Origin: VFKI01 sp033762075
GTDB lineage: Bacteria; Pseudomonadota; Gammaproteobacteria; DSM-16500
Direction: 5' to 3'
Assembly (NCBI GenBank): GCA_033762075.1
Contig: JANRLY010000023.1
Location: 17,416 to 81,415 of the forward strand
DNA: 64,000 bases
Below are positions 27,171-36,054 of the stretch, one piece after another; the first letter of the stretch is position 1; the number at the start of each line of letters is the position of its first letter. The notes under the pieces were generated by a model, which searched no databases, had not been told where the DNA came from, and was given only the letters and a program-made list of their open reading frames with translations. Made by a program: the position numbers and the translations under genes.

Positions 27171-27284
27171 GCAGGGGCGCCTGCGGAGCATAACAGGTTT
27201 ATTGAAGAAGTGAGAATGATGATTTTAGTAAGATAAAAGGATAATATTTTGGGAACAATTCATCTTATGAAAAAAAATCTGAAA

Positions 27285-28031
27285 CTACAGCAAATACTGC
27301 CCACCATTAATCGTAATATTTGAGCCTGTAATAAAACTACTTTCTTGTGAGGCTAAAAAAACCACGACGCGCGCGACTTCAGCGGGTCTACCTAAACGTC
27401 CAACGGGAATTTCATTAATAATTTTTTCGCGAATGGGCTCTGGGACTGACATTACCATTTCCGTTTCAATATAACCTGGTGAAACGGTATTGACTGTGAT
27501 GCCTCGATTTGCAACTTCCTGTGCAAGACTTTTTGTGAATCCATGAATGCCCGCTTTTGACGCTGCATAATTGGATTGACCGCGCTGGCCCTTTTGCCCA
27601 TTAATCGACGAAATATTAATGATGCGGCCGTAGTGACGGTTGATCATTCCATTAATTGCGTGACGTGTGATATTAAAAATACCATCGAGGTTTGTCTTTA
27701 AGACATCTTGCCATTGTTCGAGTTTCATCTTACTGAGTGAAACGTCGCGGGTGATACCTGCATTATTAACTAAGATATCAATCGCGCCATATTCGGATTC
27801 AATTTCTTTGACTAATTGTTCGCAAAGAGTAAAGTCTGTGACATCCACATATTTAATCGCAATATCAAAGCCTAATTTTCTTTGTTCTGCTTGCCATGTA
27901 CGTGCGGAGTCATGATCACCATTACGGTGGTAGGTTGCAATCACGCGGGTTTCTTTGCGACAGAAATGCTGGCAAATGGCCGTGCCAATGCCACCTGCTC
28001 CTCCCGTGACGAGTACTACATGGTTTTTCAT
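27285..28031 (-). CDS. phaB: Acetoacetyl-CoA reductase / 3-oxoacyl-ACP reductase-like SDR
   Basis: Short-chain dehydrogenase that reduces acetoacetyl-CoA to (R)-3-hydroxybutyryl-CoA with NADPH, supplying the monomer for polyhydroxybutyrate. 248 aa from the ATG at 28031, which follows GGGAG; an in-frame ATG ten codons upstream is less likely. Motifs: VTGGAGGIGTAI (cofactor), NNAGITRD, catalytic Ser in INISSINGQKGQRGQ, YAASKAG (Tyr and Lys) and SPGYIETEMV. The GQKGQRGQSNY stretch and the Trp in KLEQWQDVL favour PhaB over FabG, but the two are close. A phaR gene 3.8 kb away supports polyhydroxybutyrate metabolism; the synthase is not in the window. Confidence 0.85.
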   Translation of the reverse strand: MKNHVVLVTGGAGGIGTAICQHFCRKETRVIATYHRNGDHDSARTWQAEQRKLGFDIAIKYVDVTDFTLCEQLVKEIESEYGAIDILVNNAGITRDVSLSKMKLEQWQDVLKTNLDGIFNITRHAINGMINRHYGRIINISSINGQKGQRGQSNYAASKAGIHGFTKSLAQEVANRGITVNTVSPGYIETEMVMSVPEPIREKIINEIPVGRLGRPAEVARVVVFLASQESSFITGSNITINGGQYLL

Positions 28032-28100
28032 GAAGCATCTCCCATCTGTGTGTTTTCTCACAGATCTGAAATATTATCATGAGGATGATTCCAACGAAGC

Positions 28101-28850
28101 TTAGAGGTTACCCGATAACGTTAGGGGTTTTCCCGAAGTGACGAAGGTTTGTGAGCCGTCTGGCTTGCAAAAAAAGGCGCCATCTTGCTCGTGCCAAGCA
28201 GGTAATACAATTCGAGTGGCAGGTTGTTGATTTAATAAAAAAGCATGGATGCCAGGGCGATGCGTATGACCATGAATTAATGTCTGTACGTGATGTTTTT
28301 CCATGACACGCAACACTTCTTCTGGTGTCACATCCATAATATTTTCAGCTTTAGTTTGTGTATGCATTTGACTAGCTTTGCGATATCCCGTAGCAATTTT
28401 ATTTCGCGCATTGCGCGATTTGAGTAAAAATAATTTTTTCACGAACCAATTCCGCGTTTTTTTGCGAAATTTTAAATAGGCAATATCTTGCGTGCATAAA
28501 GTGTCGCCGTGCATTAGCAAAATACGTTTGCCATATAATTCGATGACACAAGGATCTTTTAGAAATATACAACCTGTCATCTTAAAAAAATTTTTACCCA
28601 CCAAAAAATCACGGTTGCCATGCATGAAATATATTTTAAGTCCTTTGTCAGTGGCGCGTTTTAAAGCTTGAATCACAGTATCATCTGCATCTGTGGTGGC
28701 ATCATCACCAATCCAAACATCAAAAAAATCACCAAGAATATAAAGCGTTTCTAGTTGAGTCGTGTAGGTTTCTAAGAAATTTAAAAACAGCGCGATCATT
28801 TCTGGATGATTAGATGAAAGATGTAAATCAGAGATAAACGCGGTTGCCAT
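28101..28850 (-). CDS. lpxH: UDP-2,3-diacylglucosamine diphosphatase
   Basis: Cleaves UDP-2,3-diacylglucosamine to lipid X and UMP, the fourth step of lipid A synthesis, at the inner face of the inner membrane. 249 aa, normal for LpxH. Calcineurin-type metallophosphoesterase motifs are all present: AFISDLHLSSNHP (residues 4-16), GDFFDVWIGDD (about 41-51), MHGNRDFLVG (about 75-84), LMHGDTLCT and IHGHTHRPGIH near 192-202. It shows that the organism makes lipid A. It is divergent from the gene at 28970. Confidence 0.95.
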   Translation of the reverse strand: MATAFISDLHLSSNHPEMIALFLNFLETYTTQLETLYILGDFFDVWIGDDATTDADDTVIQALKRATDKGLKIYFMHGNRDFLVGKNFFKMTGCIFLKDPCVIELYGKRILLMHGDTLCTQDIAYLKFRKKTRNWFVKKLFLLKSRNARNKIATGYRKASQMHTQTKAENIMDVTPEEVLRVMEKHHVQTLIHGHTHRPGIHAFLLNQQPATRIVLPAWHEQDGAFFCKPDGSQTFVTSGKPLTLSGNL

Positions 28851-28969
28851 AAGACTGCCATACTGTAATACGAAATTGGAGTTGCATTATATGCTAGTTG
28901 CATTGTTAGAAAATAGACCTTATAACTTATACTTATGGAATACACCTCTGCGCTGAACGGGAGGCAAAT

Positions 28970-29503
28970 ATGGCAATACTCACGCAATCTACTGGAACTG
29001 CACTCTGGTTGCAGGTTGTCCATGAGGCTGAAACAACTTCCGCCATTGCTCTTGCGCCTGATCTTGAATCCTATTTAGTGTTCTTGTTGATGCGTTATAT
29101 CAAACAGCCTGAGCTTCTCACACGAGCTGTCGCAACGGCATTTTTAGAGGGCTTGCATCTGACGCCTCATCAACGAAATGCTGCGCTGCAAGGTGTTGGA
29201 GATCAATGTCTATTATTATCAGGACTTTACCCAGATATTGCCAAAAAAAGACAGGTAAGCATCGGGTATTTCGTTAACCTGGGCCGCACAGCCTATCATG
29301 GGATATCGTTGCATGATAAGGATCTTTATGCCCTTCTAGGGCAGCATTTTGTTACTCTTATGGATGTCCTTCAGTCTATCCGCCCGGACTCTGGATTATT
29401 ACCTTTGGAAGCCTATGAGCTCTGGTCTGAGACAGGCAGCCAGCGTGCTTTTGCACTTCTTCGCCATTATTCAGACGCCATTCCCTTTTTAATCAAGAAA
29501 TAG
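28970..29503 (+). CDS. Conserved hypothetical protein, 177 aa
   Basis: All-helical soluble protein without signal peptide, MAILTQSTGTALWLQVVHEA, with later segments such as YLVFLLMRYIKQPELLTRAVA and DQCLLLSGLYPDIAKKRQ. It resembles uncharacterised gammaproteobacterial proteins of about this length but I cannot name a function. Strong ribosome site GGGAGG 5 nt before the ATG. It lies between divergent lpxH and adk, 109 nt before adk. Confidence 0.75.
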   Translation: MAILTQSTGTALWLQVVHEAETTSAIALAPDLESYLVFLLMRYIKQPELLTRAVATAFLEGLHLTPHQRNAALQGVGDQCLLLSGLYPDIAKKRQVSIGYFVNLGRTAYHGISLHDKDLYALLGQHFVTLMDVLQSIRPDSGLLPLEAYELWSETGSQRAFALLRHYSDAIPFLIKK

Positions 29504-29612
29504 CATATAAATCAATAAGTTAAAATAATTTTAATGACTGAGCATTAAAGACTAGCCATTTTCCTCATCTCTCCACTAAAATAGCCGCCTAAATGATAAA
29601 AGAGAGGTATAG

Positions 29613-30263
29613 ATGCGGCTGATTTTACTTGGACCCCCAGGTGTTGGAAAAGGAACGCAAGCAACTTTTATTCGAGAACGATTCCATATTCCACAAATTT
29701 CAACAGGCGAAATGCTTCGTAAAGCGATTTCGAGTGATTCTCAATTGGGCCGACAAGTAAAACAAATTGTTGAGAGTGGCCATCTTGTTCCTGATGACAT
29801 CATGATTGCTTTAGTGAAAGAACGCGTTCAATCTGAAGATTGCACCAATGGTTTTTTATTAGATGGTTTTCCGCGCACGATTCCGCAAGCTGAAGCGTTA
29901 CAAGAAAATCATATCGATTTAGATTATGTGATTGAAATTCGCGTGCCTGATGAAAAAATTATTGAACGTTTGAGCGGACGTCGCGTCCACCCTGAATCAG
30001 GTCGTGTGTATCATATTTATTTTCAACCTCCCAAAGTTCAAAATGTGGATGATATTACTGGAGAGCCTTTAATCCAGAGACCAGATGATCATGAAGAAAC
30101 CATTCGTGAACGTTTAAATGTTTATCATCAACAAACAGAACCTTTAGTCGGTTATTACAAAAATCTTGCTGCAACTCAACAAAGACCGCGCTATATTGTC
30201 GTCGATGGGGTAGGCAGCGTAGAAGCTGTTAAACAAAAAATGTTTTTATTAATAAATCCCTAA
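29613..30263 (+). CDS. adk: Adenylate kinase
   Basis: Catalyses ATP + AMP to 2 ADP in the cytosol. 216 aa, the long bacterial form. P-loop GPPGVGKGTQA (residues 7-17), AMP-binding STGEMLR and LLDGFPRT (about 82-89), LID domain SGRRVHPESGRVYH (about 121-134) without zinc cysteines, and RPDDHEETIRERL. Ribosome site GAGAGG. A short gap of 19 nt leads to the DUF2147 gene. Confidence 0.98.
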   Translation: MRLILLGPPGVGKGTQATFIRERFHIPQISTGEMLRKAISSDSQLGRQVKQIVESGHLVPDDIMIALVKERVQSEDCTNGFLLDGFPRTIPQAEALQENHIDLDYVIEIRVPDEKIIERLSGRRVHPESGRVYHIYFQPPKVQNVDDITGEPLIQRPDDHEETIRERLNVYHQQTEPLVGYYKNLAATQQRPRYIVVDGVGSVEAVKQKMFLLINP

Positions 30264-30282
30264 CTTTCTCATGGAGGAACAC

Positions 30283-30756
30283 ATGTCATCTTATAAAAAA
30301 TTTTTCATGTTCGTTTTTATTTTTTTAATGGGCTTGACGCGGGTTTTCGCAGTTTCAAATGATGCGACGCCGATTGGTTATTGGAAAACAATTGACGACG
30401 TCACAGGTAAACCTAAAAGCATTATTCAAATCTGGAAAACTAGCGACCACATTTTAATGGGTAAAGTCATTCACATTTATCCTAAACCAGGCGAAGATCA
30501 AACCAAACGTTGCGATGCTTGTCAGGGTGCGTTGCATAACCAGCCTGTGGTTGGGATGGTTATTTTGTCCGGCTTAAAATCAGAAACAAAACAATGGGGC
30601 CATGGCCGCATTCTTGATCCAGAAAATGGCAAAACCTACAGTTGCTCATTGCGTGTGAGTGAAAATGGTGCAAAACTGAATGTACACGGTTACATTGGTA
30701 TTCCCTTATTTGGTCGCTCACAAACATGGGAACGTGTTGACCAAATGACTGGGTAA
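30283..30756 (+). CDS. DUF2147 family secreted protein
   Basis: 157 aa with an N-terminal signal peptide (MSSYKKFFMFVFIFLMG, cleavage after VFA). The DUF2147 core is visible: GYWKTIDDVTGKPKSIIQIW (about 25-44), CDACQGALHNQP and GRILDPENGKTYSCSLRV. Members are small periplasmic beta proteins of unknown function. ATG at 30283 is preferred because GGAGG sits 5 nt upstream; an in-frame ATG at 30271 contains that site. The two Cys of CDAC plus one in YSCS could form a disulphide. Confidence 0.9.
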   Translation: MSSYKKFFMFVFIFLMGLTRVFAVSNDATPIGYWKTIDDVTGKPKSIIQIWKTSDHILMGKVIHIYPKPGEDQTKRCDACQGALHNQPVVGMVILSGLKSETKQWGHGRILDPENGKTYSCSLRVSENGAKLNVHGYIGIPLFGRSQTWERVDQMTG

Positions 30757-30819
30757 ATTTATAGCTATTCGGGGAACATTGGGTAGTTCCAATGCGTTAT
30801 GGACAAGGAGGTCCAACGA

Positions 30820-31707
30820 ATGCTCTCAGATACACGTCCGCATACCATCACAATACAATTTTGGGGTGTGCGCGGGACTTTGCCTGTGCCCGGGAAAAAA
30901 TCAATTCGTTATGGCGGCAATACAAATTGCATGACTCTCAAGCTTGACGACAAAGAATATTTAATCTTTGATGCGGGCACTGGCATTAAAGAATTTTCAA
31001 ATTTTCTTGTGCAAAATAATCATTTTCCACTCAAAGCAAAATTTTTCATTTCCCATCCGCATTATGATCATATTCAAGGATTACCTTTCTTTGTGCCATT
31101 GTACATGAAAGGTAATCATTTTGAATTTTATGGCGCGGTGCATGGCGGTAAAAATATTAAAGAACTTATTGCAGGGCAAATGGATAGTATTTATTTTCCA
31201 GTGACCATCTCAGAATTTTCATCTGATATACAATTTCGTACGTTGGCAGAAGAAAGTTTTACGATAGATGATGTCCATGTTCAAACGATATATATGCAAC
31301 ATCCTGGCACATGTTTGGGTTATCGTATTCAATATCATGGACGAGTTCTTTGTTATGTGACTGACAATGAATTATTTTTAAAAAATTCTCCTCAATTTGA
31401 AGCTGCTCAAGATGAAAAGCTCATTCAATTTATTAAAAATGCTGATGTTGTCATGATGGATACGACTTATACAGATACAGAATATTTAGCGAAAGTAGGT
31501 TGGGGGCATTCTTGTTTGACGCGCGCAGTTGAAATTGCTGACAAAGCTAATGTGCAATTGCTTTGTTTGCATCACCATGACCCAGAACAAAATGATAAAG
31601 ATATTGATCAAAAACTCAAGCAAGCTAAACAAATATTAAAATCACTGAAATCAAAAACAAGAGCCATTGCGCCGCGCGAAGGCGAAGAAATTATTTTAAA
31701 CATTTAA
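30820..31707 (+). CDS. Metallo-beta-lactamase-fold hydrolase
   Basis: MBL-fold metallohydrolase of about 295 aa. It opens with ITIQFWGVRGTLPVPGKKSI and YGGNTNCM, typical of cyclic-nucleotide-phosphodiesterase-like MBL proteins, and has the metal motif SHPHYDHIQGLPFF (about residues 77-90), a later HPGTCLGYR and YVTDNE, and CLHHHDP near the end. No signal peptide. ATG at 30820 has AAGGAGG about 10 nt upstream; an in-frame ATG at 30799 precedes that site. Substrate unknown. Confidence 0.85.
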   Translation: MLSDTRPHTITIQFWGVRGTLPVPGKKSIRYGGNTNCMTLKLDDKEYLIFDAGTGIKEFSNFLVQNNHFPLKAKFFISHPHYDHIQGLPFFVPLYMKGNHFEFYGAVHGGKNIKELIAGQMDSIYFPVTISEFSSDIQFRTLAEESFTIDDVHVQTIYMQHPGTCLGYRIQYHGRVLCYVTDNELFLKNSPQFEAAQDEKLIQFIKNADVVMMDTTYTDTEYLAKVGWGHSCLTRAVEIADKANVQLLCLHHHDPEQNDKDIDQKLKQAKQILKSLKSKTRAIAPREGEEIILNI

Positions 31708-31740
31708 TTGTTTGATAACCATCACAGTGTTGCTTAGGAT

Positions 31741-31834
31741 GTCATTGCGAGGCTACGAAGTGTTTAGCCGTGGCAATCTAGTTTTTAAATATATGGATTG
31801 CCACGCCAAAACGCTAACGCTGACTCGTAATGAC
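31741..31834. repeat. Interspersed palindromic repeat, GTCATTGCGAG family
   Basis: 94-nt element with outer inverted ends GTCATTGCGAG (31741-31751) and CTCGTAATGAC (31824-31834) and an inner pair CGTGGCAATC (31769-31778) / GATTGCCACG (31796-31805), so it folds as a nested hairpin. It sits in the convergent gap between the MBL gene and phaR, where it could also end transcription. The sequence style is that of repeats dispersed in many proteobacterial genomes. Confidence 0.75.
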
Positions 31835-31888
31835 GAGTTTCTGTTGCAAGCTGCGTGATTAGTAATAACAGGTATCTGTGAAGTTATC

Positions 31889-32281
31889 TTATTTTTTATT
31901 TAAAAAAGACTGCCACAAAGCAACATTGCTTTCCATCATTTTTTGGAAAACGTTTTGATAGTCATCCTGATTTTCATTGAAATAGGATAATCCCTTTTCA
32001 AAAAAGTCACGCATCGCATTTTGTAACGGATTACCATAAAAACGAATGATATTTTCTAATAAGATCGTTGTAAAAAAAGGCTGTGTGGTGGATTCTTGTT
32101 CGTGGATAATTTGTAACAATACGTGATTGGTGACATCTTCTTTTGTGCGAGAATCGACAACTTGAAAAGGAATATGTTGGACAACCAATAGGCGAATTTC
32201 ATCTAAAGTAATATAACAACTGGATTCTGTGTCATATAAACGACGATTAGGATATTTTTTAATAATGCGTTTCATCGTCAT
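31889..32281 (-). CDS. phaR: Polyhydroxyalkanoate synthesis regulator PhaR
   Basis: DNA-binding repressor that controls phasin and polyhydroxyalkanoate granule genes. 130 aa. The PHB/PHA accumulation regulator DNA-binding domain fills the N-terminus: RIIKKYPNRRLYDTESSCYI then TLDEIRLLV (about residues 4-32), followed by the PHB-binding region VTNHVLLQIIHEQES. The C-terminus is shorter than in many PhaR proteins. It is divergent from pstS; the shared upstream region holds a 71-nt inverted repeat. With phaB it indicates polyhydroxybutyrate metabolism. Confidence 0.93.
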   Translation of the reverse strand: MTMKRIIKKYPNRRLYDTESSCYITLDEIRLLVVQHIPFQVVDSRTKEDVTNHVLLQIIHEQESTTQPFFTTILLENIIRFYGNPLQNAMRDFFEKGLSYFNENQDDYQNVFQKMMESNVALWQSFLNKK

Positions 32282-32298
32282 CGTGTCAGTTAACCTAT

Positions 32299-32369
32299 TT
32301 TTGTAGAGGCGACCGGCGGTCGCCCAGAGAAATAATTAAAGCGGGCGACCGCCGGTCGCCCCTACAAAA
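32299..32369. repeat. 27-bp inverted repeat between phaR and pstS
   Basis: Arms 32299-32325 and 32343-32369 are inverted copies with one mismatch; each is itself palindromic (GGCGACCGGCGGTCGCC) and flanked by TTTTGTAG / CTACAAAA. G+C is far above the surroundings. It lies in the divergent promoter region of phaR and pstS. I recall very similar sequences dispersed in unrelated genomes. Confidence 0.85.
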
Positions 32370-32469
32370 CCGTATTTTATCTCACAACGTTAAAAAAGAA
32401 CATAAAAACACCGTGCCTTTTTCATTTCCTCTCGTTACACTATGCATCCCTATCTGGAGAAACCTTTCT

Positions 32470-33483
32470 ATGTCGACTCTGCAAAAATTTTTTCTGTTAG
32501 GTTGTTTATTATTCTCTTCTTTTGCAAAAGCAGATGTCTCACAAATCACCGGTGCAGGCGCAACATTCCCTTATCCTATTTATGCTAAGTGGGCCGAGGC
32601 ATGGTATGCAACATCTAATGTTGCTTTGAATTATCAACCGATTGGTTCCGGTGGCGGCATTCGACAAATTGAAGCGGGTACTGTCGATTTTGGTGCTTCA
32701 GATTTACCATTAGATTCTGCTGCATTAAAAGAAAAAGGTTTGATGCAATTCCCTGCCATTATTGGCGCTGTTGTACCAGTGATTCATTTAGACGGCGTGC
32801 CTAATAATCAACTAAAACTCAATGGTGACGTGCTTGCAAAAATTTGGTTAGGTAAAATTACCCATTGGAATGATCCTGCAATTATTGCATTAAATCCTAC
32901 ACTTCATTTACCTGATAAAAATATTACGGTTGTGCATCGTTCAGATGGTTCAGGCACGACTTATCTTTTCACGGATTATTTAGCAAAGGTGAATGAAGAT
33001 TGGAAAAAAAATATTGGCACTAGCACAGCCGTGAACTGGCCTGTCGGCGTGGGTGGTAAAGGCAACGAAGGTGTTGCTGCTTATGTACAGCGTATCGATG
33101 GTGCAATTGGTTATGTCGAGTTTGCTTATGCTAAGCAAAACCAACTAAGTTATATTCAATTGCAAAATCATGACGGTCAATTTGTTTCTCCTTCGTTGCA
33201 GAGTTTTTCTGATGCAGCAGCGCATGCCAATTGGTCAGAAAAAAATAATTTTGCTGAAGTATTGACCGATGTTCCAGGTGCAAATAGTTGGCCGATCACC
33301 GGCGCTAGTTTTATTTTATTAAAAACACATTCAAAAAATATTCCACAAGTACAATCTGTTTTGGCGTTTTTTGATTGGGCTTGGCTACATGGAGGAGAGA
33401 CTGCTGTTCAATTAGATTATGTTCCTTTAACGCAAGACACGATTAAACATATTCATGAAGCGTGGAAGTCAGAGATTCAATAA
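32470..33483 (+). CDS. pstS: Phosphate ABC transporter substrate-binding protein PstS
   Basis: Periplasmic phosphate-binding protein that delivers phosphate to PstCA. 337 aa from the ATG at 32470, which follows GGAG and begins a clear signal peptide (MSTLQKFFLLGCLLFSSFAKA). Binding motifs: ITGAGATFPYPIYAKWAE, YQPIGSGGGIRQIEAG, DFGASDLPL and HRSDGSGTTYLFTDYL. First gene of pstSCAB; its stop overlaps the pstC start (TAATG). No phoU follows pstB, and I see no convincing Pho box upstream. Confidence 0.97.
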   Translation: MSTLQKFFLLGCLLFSSFAKADVSQITGAGATFPYPIYAKWAEAWYATSNVALNYQPIGSGGGIRQIEAGTVDFGASDLPLDSAALKEKGLMQFPAIIGAVVPVIHLDGVPNNQLKLNGDVLAKIWLGKITHWNDPAIIALNPTLHLPDKNITVVHRSDGSGTTYLFTDYLAKVNEDWKKNIGTSTAVNWPVGVGGKGNEGVAAYVQRIDGAIGYVEFAYAKQNQLSYIQLQNHDGQFVSPSLQSFSDAAAHANWSEKNNFAEVLTDVPGANSWPITGASFILLKTHSKNIPQVQSVLAFFDWAWLHGGETAVQLDYVPLTQDTIKHIHEAWKSEIQ

Positions 33484-34412
33484 TGTTTGCTAGACAACGA
33501 CGCTTTGACAAACTGTATCTAGCCTTAACAACATTTTCAGCTTGGTTTGTTTTATTTATATTTATTGCCATGCTGTTTATTCTTGTAAAAGGCAGTTTGC
33601 CTGCATGGCACGCTTTTGGTCTGCATTTTTTTACACAATCAACGTGGAATCCTGTCACTGAACAATTCGGCGCATTAGGTCCTATCGTCGGTACACTCAT
33701 CACTTCATTGATCGCTTTATTGATCGGCGTACCTGTGAGTTTTGGTATTGCTGTTTTTTTAACGGCGATTGCTCCTCAATGGTTGCGACAGCCATTGCGC
33801 ATTGCTATTGAATTATTAGCAGGTATTCCAAGTATCATTTATGGCATGTGGGGTTTATTTATTTTTGCGCCTTTTTTCTCAACACATGTCGAACAACAAT
33901 TATCTAATCATTTGTCTAACATTCCTTTGATCGGTGTTTTGTTTTCTGGCGCACCAATGGGTATCGATGTTTTAACTGCGGGTATTATTTTAGGCATTAT
34001 GATTATTCCGTTTATGGCATCAGTGATGCGCGATGTTTTTGAAATTGTGCCAGACATTTTAAAAGAATCTGCTTACGCTTTAGGCGCGACAACCTGGGAA
34101 GTCATTTGGCGAATTGTTTTACCTTATGCACGTGTCGGTGTCAGTGGCGGCATTATGCTTGGATTAGGGCGAGCACTCGGCGAAACCATGGCTGTTGCAT
34201 TTGTCATTGGAAATTCACACATATTGAGTGCTTCACTTCTTCAACCCGGCACGACAATTTCAGCTGTGTTAGCCAATGAATTTACAGAAGCAGTCAGTCC
34301 CACATATCTTTCTGCATTAATCGAGCTGGGACTCATTTTATTTATGATTACTGTCGTTGTGATTGTATTATCAAAATATTTATTGCGTCGTCTCAGTCAG
34401 CAAGTGAGGTAA
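33483..34412 (+). CDS. pstC: Phosphate ABC transporter permease PstC
   Basis: Inner-membrane permease, about 309 aa with six hydrophobic segments. It has the PstC signature AIELLAGIPSIIYGMWGLFI and the cytoplasmic EAA-type loop ESAYALGATTWEVIWRIVLP, which docks with PstB. The ATG at 33483 overlaps the pstS stop codon, the usual coupling within this operon; earlier in-frame starts would lie inside pstS. Confidence 0.96.
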   Translation: MFARQRRFDKLYLALTTFSAWFVLFIFIAMLFILVKGSLPAWHAFGLHFFTQSTWNPVTEQFGALGPIVGTLITSLIALLIGVPVSFGIAVFLTAIAPQWLRQPLRIAIELLAGIPSIIYGMWGLFIFAPFFSTHVEQQLSNHLSNIPLIGVLFSGAPMGIDVLTAGIILGIMIIPFMASVMRDVFEIVPDILKESAYALGATTWEVIWRIVLPYARVGVSGGIMLGLGRALGETMAVAFVIGNSHILSASLLQPGTTISAVLANEFTEAVSPTYLSALIELGLILFMITVVVIVLSKYLLRRLSQQVR

Positions 34413-34413
34413 T

Positions 34414-35262
34414 GTGCAAAAACGCATTTATTTAAAAAGACGCTTGATGAATTTTTTTCAACTCAGTTTAGCTACGTTGCTTACTGCGTTTGCGGTCTTT
34501 TGGCTCATTTGGATTTTGCTCGCGCTCGTGATGAAGGGGCTGCCTGGATTTCATTTTTCTCTCTTTACTTCTATCACGCGTTCACCAGGTGGGCAGGGTG
34601 GATTGCTCAATGCCATCGTTGGTAGTTTTTTGTTGACAGGCTATGCTCTATTGATTGGTGTGCCGATTGGATTGTTGACGGGCGTTTGGTTAGCAGAAGC
34701 CGGACGATATACATATGCCGCACATTTTGTGCGAATTGTGAATGATATCTTACTCAGCGCACCATCAATCATTATTGGTTTATTTATTTATACTATTTAT
34801 GTTGCTCGCGTCGGACATTTTTCCGGTTGGGCAGGGGCATTTGCATTAGCGGTGATTGTGATTCCTGTCATTATGCGTACAACGGAAGATATGTTTTTGT
34901 TAATACCCGTGACATTACGTGAAGCGGCAGCAGCATTAGGTGCGCCGCGTTGGAAGGTCACGACTTTTATTTTGTTACGTGTTGCGCGCACAGGGATTTT
35001 AACTGGGATTTTACTCGCACTTGCGCGTATCAGTGGTGAAACTGCGCCATTATTATTTACTGCACTCAATAATCCATTTTGGAGCACTGACATGCAGCGA
35101 CCGATTGCTAATTTACCTTCCGTGATTTTTCAATATGTCATGAGCCCCTATGCTGATTGGCATCAACTCGCATGGACAGGTGCATTACTGATTACGATTT
35201 GGATTCTCTGTATTAATATTATTGTGCGAGTTGGGTTTAGACAAAAGCCGCCATTACATTAG
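34414..35262 (+). CDS. pstA: Phosphate ABC transporter permease PstA
   Basis: Second permease subunit, 282 aa, six hydrophobic segments. Motifs: NDILLSAPSIIIGLFIYTIY (about 110-129), the EAA loop TLREAAAALGAPRWKVTTFI and ARISGETAPLLFTALNN, all typical of PstA. It starts with GTG at 34414, one nt after the pstC stop, with GAGG 4 nt upstream. An internal ATG (MNFFQLS) would remove only a short basic leader. Confidence 0.96.
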   Translation: MQKRIYLKRRLMNFFQLSLATLLTAFAVFWLIWILLALVMKGLPGFHFSLFTSITRSPGGQGGLLNAIVGSFLLTGYALLIGVPIGLLTGVWLAEAGRYTYAAHFVRIVNDILLSAPSIIIGLFIYTIYVARVGHFSGWAGAFALAVIVIPVIMRTTEDMFLLIPVTLREAAAALGAPRWKVTTFILLRVARTGILTGILLALARISGETAPLLFTALNNPFWSTDMQRPIANLPSVIFQYVMSPYADWHQLAWTGALLITIWILCINIIVRVGFRQKPPLH

Positions 35263-35270
35263 AGGAATTT

Positions 35271-36029
35271 ATGTCAGATATTAAAATACATGTGGATCAT
35301 CTTAATTTTTACTACGGACATTTTCAGGCTTTAAAAAATATTAGTTTTGATATTCTAGAGCATAAAGTGACTGCTTTTATTGGCCCTTCAGGTTGTGGTA
35401 AATCCACTTTATTGCGCACTATGAATCGTATTTATTCGTTATATCCCAATCAACGTGCTTTGGGTAAAATTTTATTAGATCAAAAAAATATTTTAGATCC
35501 CACGGTCGATCTGAATCAATTACGTCGCCGTGTTGGAATGGTTTTTCAAAAACCTACACCCTTTCCTATGTCGATTTTTAATAATGTTGCATTTGGGGTC
35601 AAACTTTACGAAAAACTAAATCGTGATGAAATGCACGCGCGCGTCGAATGGGCCTTGGAAAAAGCTGCTCTTTGGAATGAAGTTAAAAATAAATTATCAG
35701 AAAGTGGGTTAAGTTTATCGGGCGGTCAGCAACAACGGCTCTGTATTGCACGCGCAATTGCAATTAAACCTGATGTGATTTTATTAGATGAGCCAACGTC
35801 TGCATTAGATCCCATTTCAACAGGTCATATTGAGGCGCTCATCGAAGAATTAAAAAATGAATACACAATTGCCATCGTGACCCATAATATGCAACAAGCT
35901 TCACGTATTTCAGATTTTACAGCTTATATGTATTTGGGAGAACTCGTAGAGTACGGTGCAACATCACAGATTTTTAGTCAAGCAAAGTTGCAAGCCACAC
36001 GCGATTATATTGCAGGGCGCTTTGGATAA
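35271..36029 (+). CDS. pstB: Phosphate ABC transporter ATP-binding protein PstB
   Basis: ATPase that powers phosphate uptake from the cytosolic face. 252 aa. Walker A GPSGCGKSTLLRTMNR (residues 37-52), Q-loop VGMVFQKPTPFPMSI, ABC signature LSLSGGQQQRLCIARA, Walker B ILLDEPTSALDP and switch His in TIAIVTHNMQQA. Good ribosome site AGAGGA before the ATG. Last gene of the operon; the 3' flank holds a nested inverted-repeat element rather than a simple terminator. Confidence 0.98.
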   Translation: MSDIKIHVDHLNFYYGHFQALKNISFDILEHKVTAFIGPSGCGKSTLLRTMNRIYSLYPNQRALGKILLDQKNILDPTVDLNQLRRRVGMVFQKPTPFPMSIFNNVAFGVKLYEKLNRDEMHARVEWALEKAALWNEVKNKLSESGLSLSGGQQQRLCIARAIAIKPDVILLDEPTSALDPISTGHIEALIEELKNEYTIAIVTHNMQQASRISDFTAYMYLGELVEYGATSQIFSQAKLQATRDYIAGRFG

Positions 36030-36054
36030 GCTACGCCACTTTGGCGGCAAAGTA

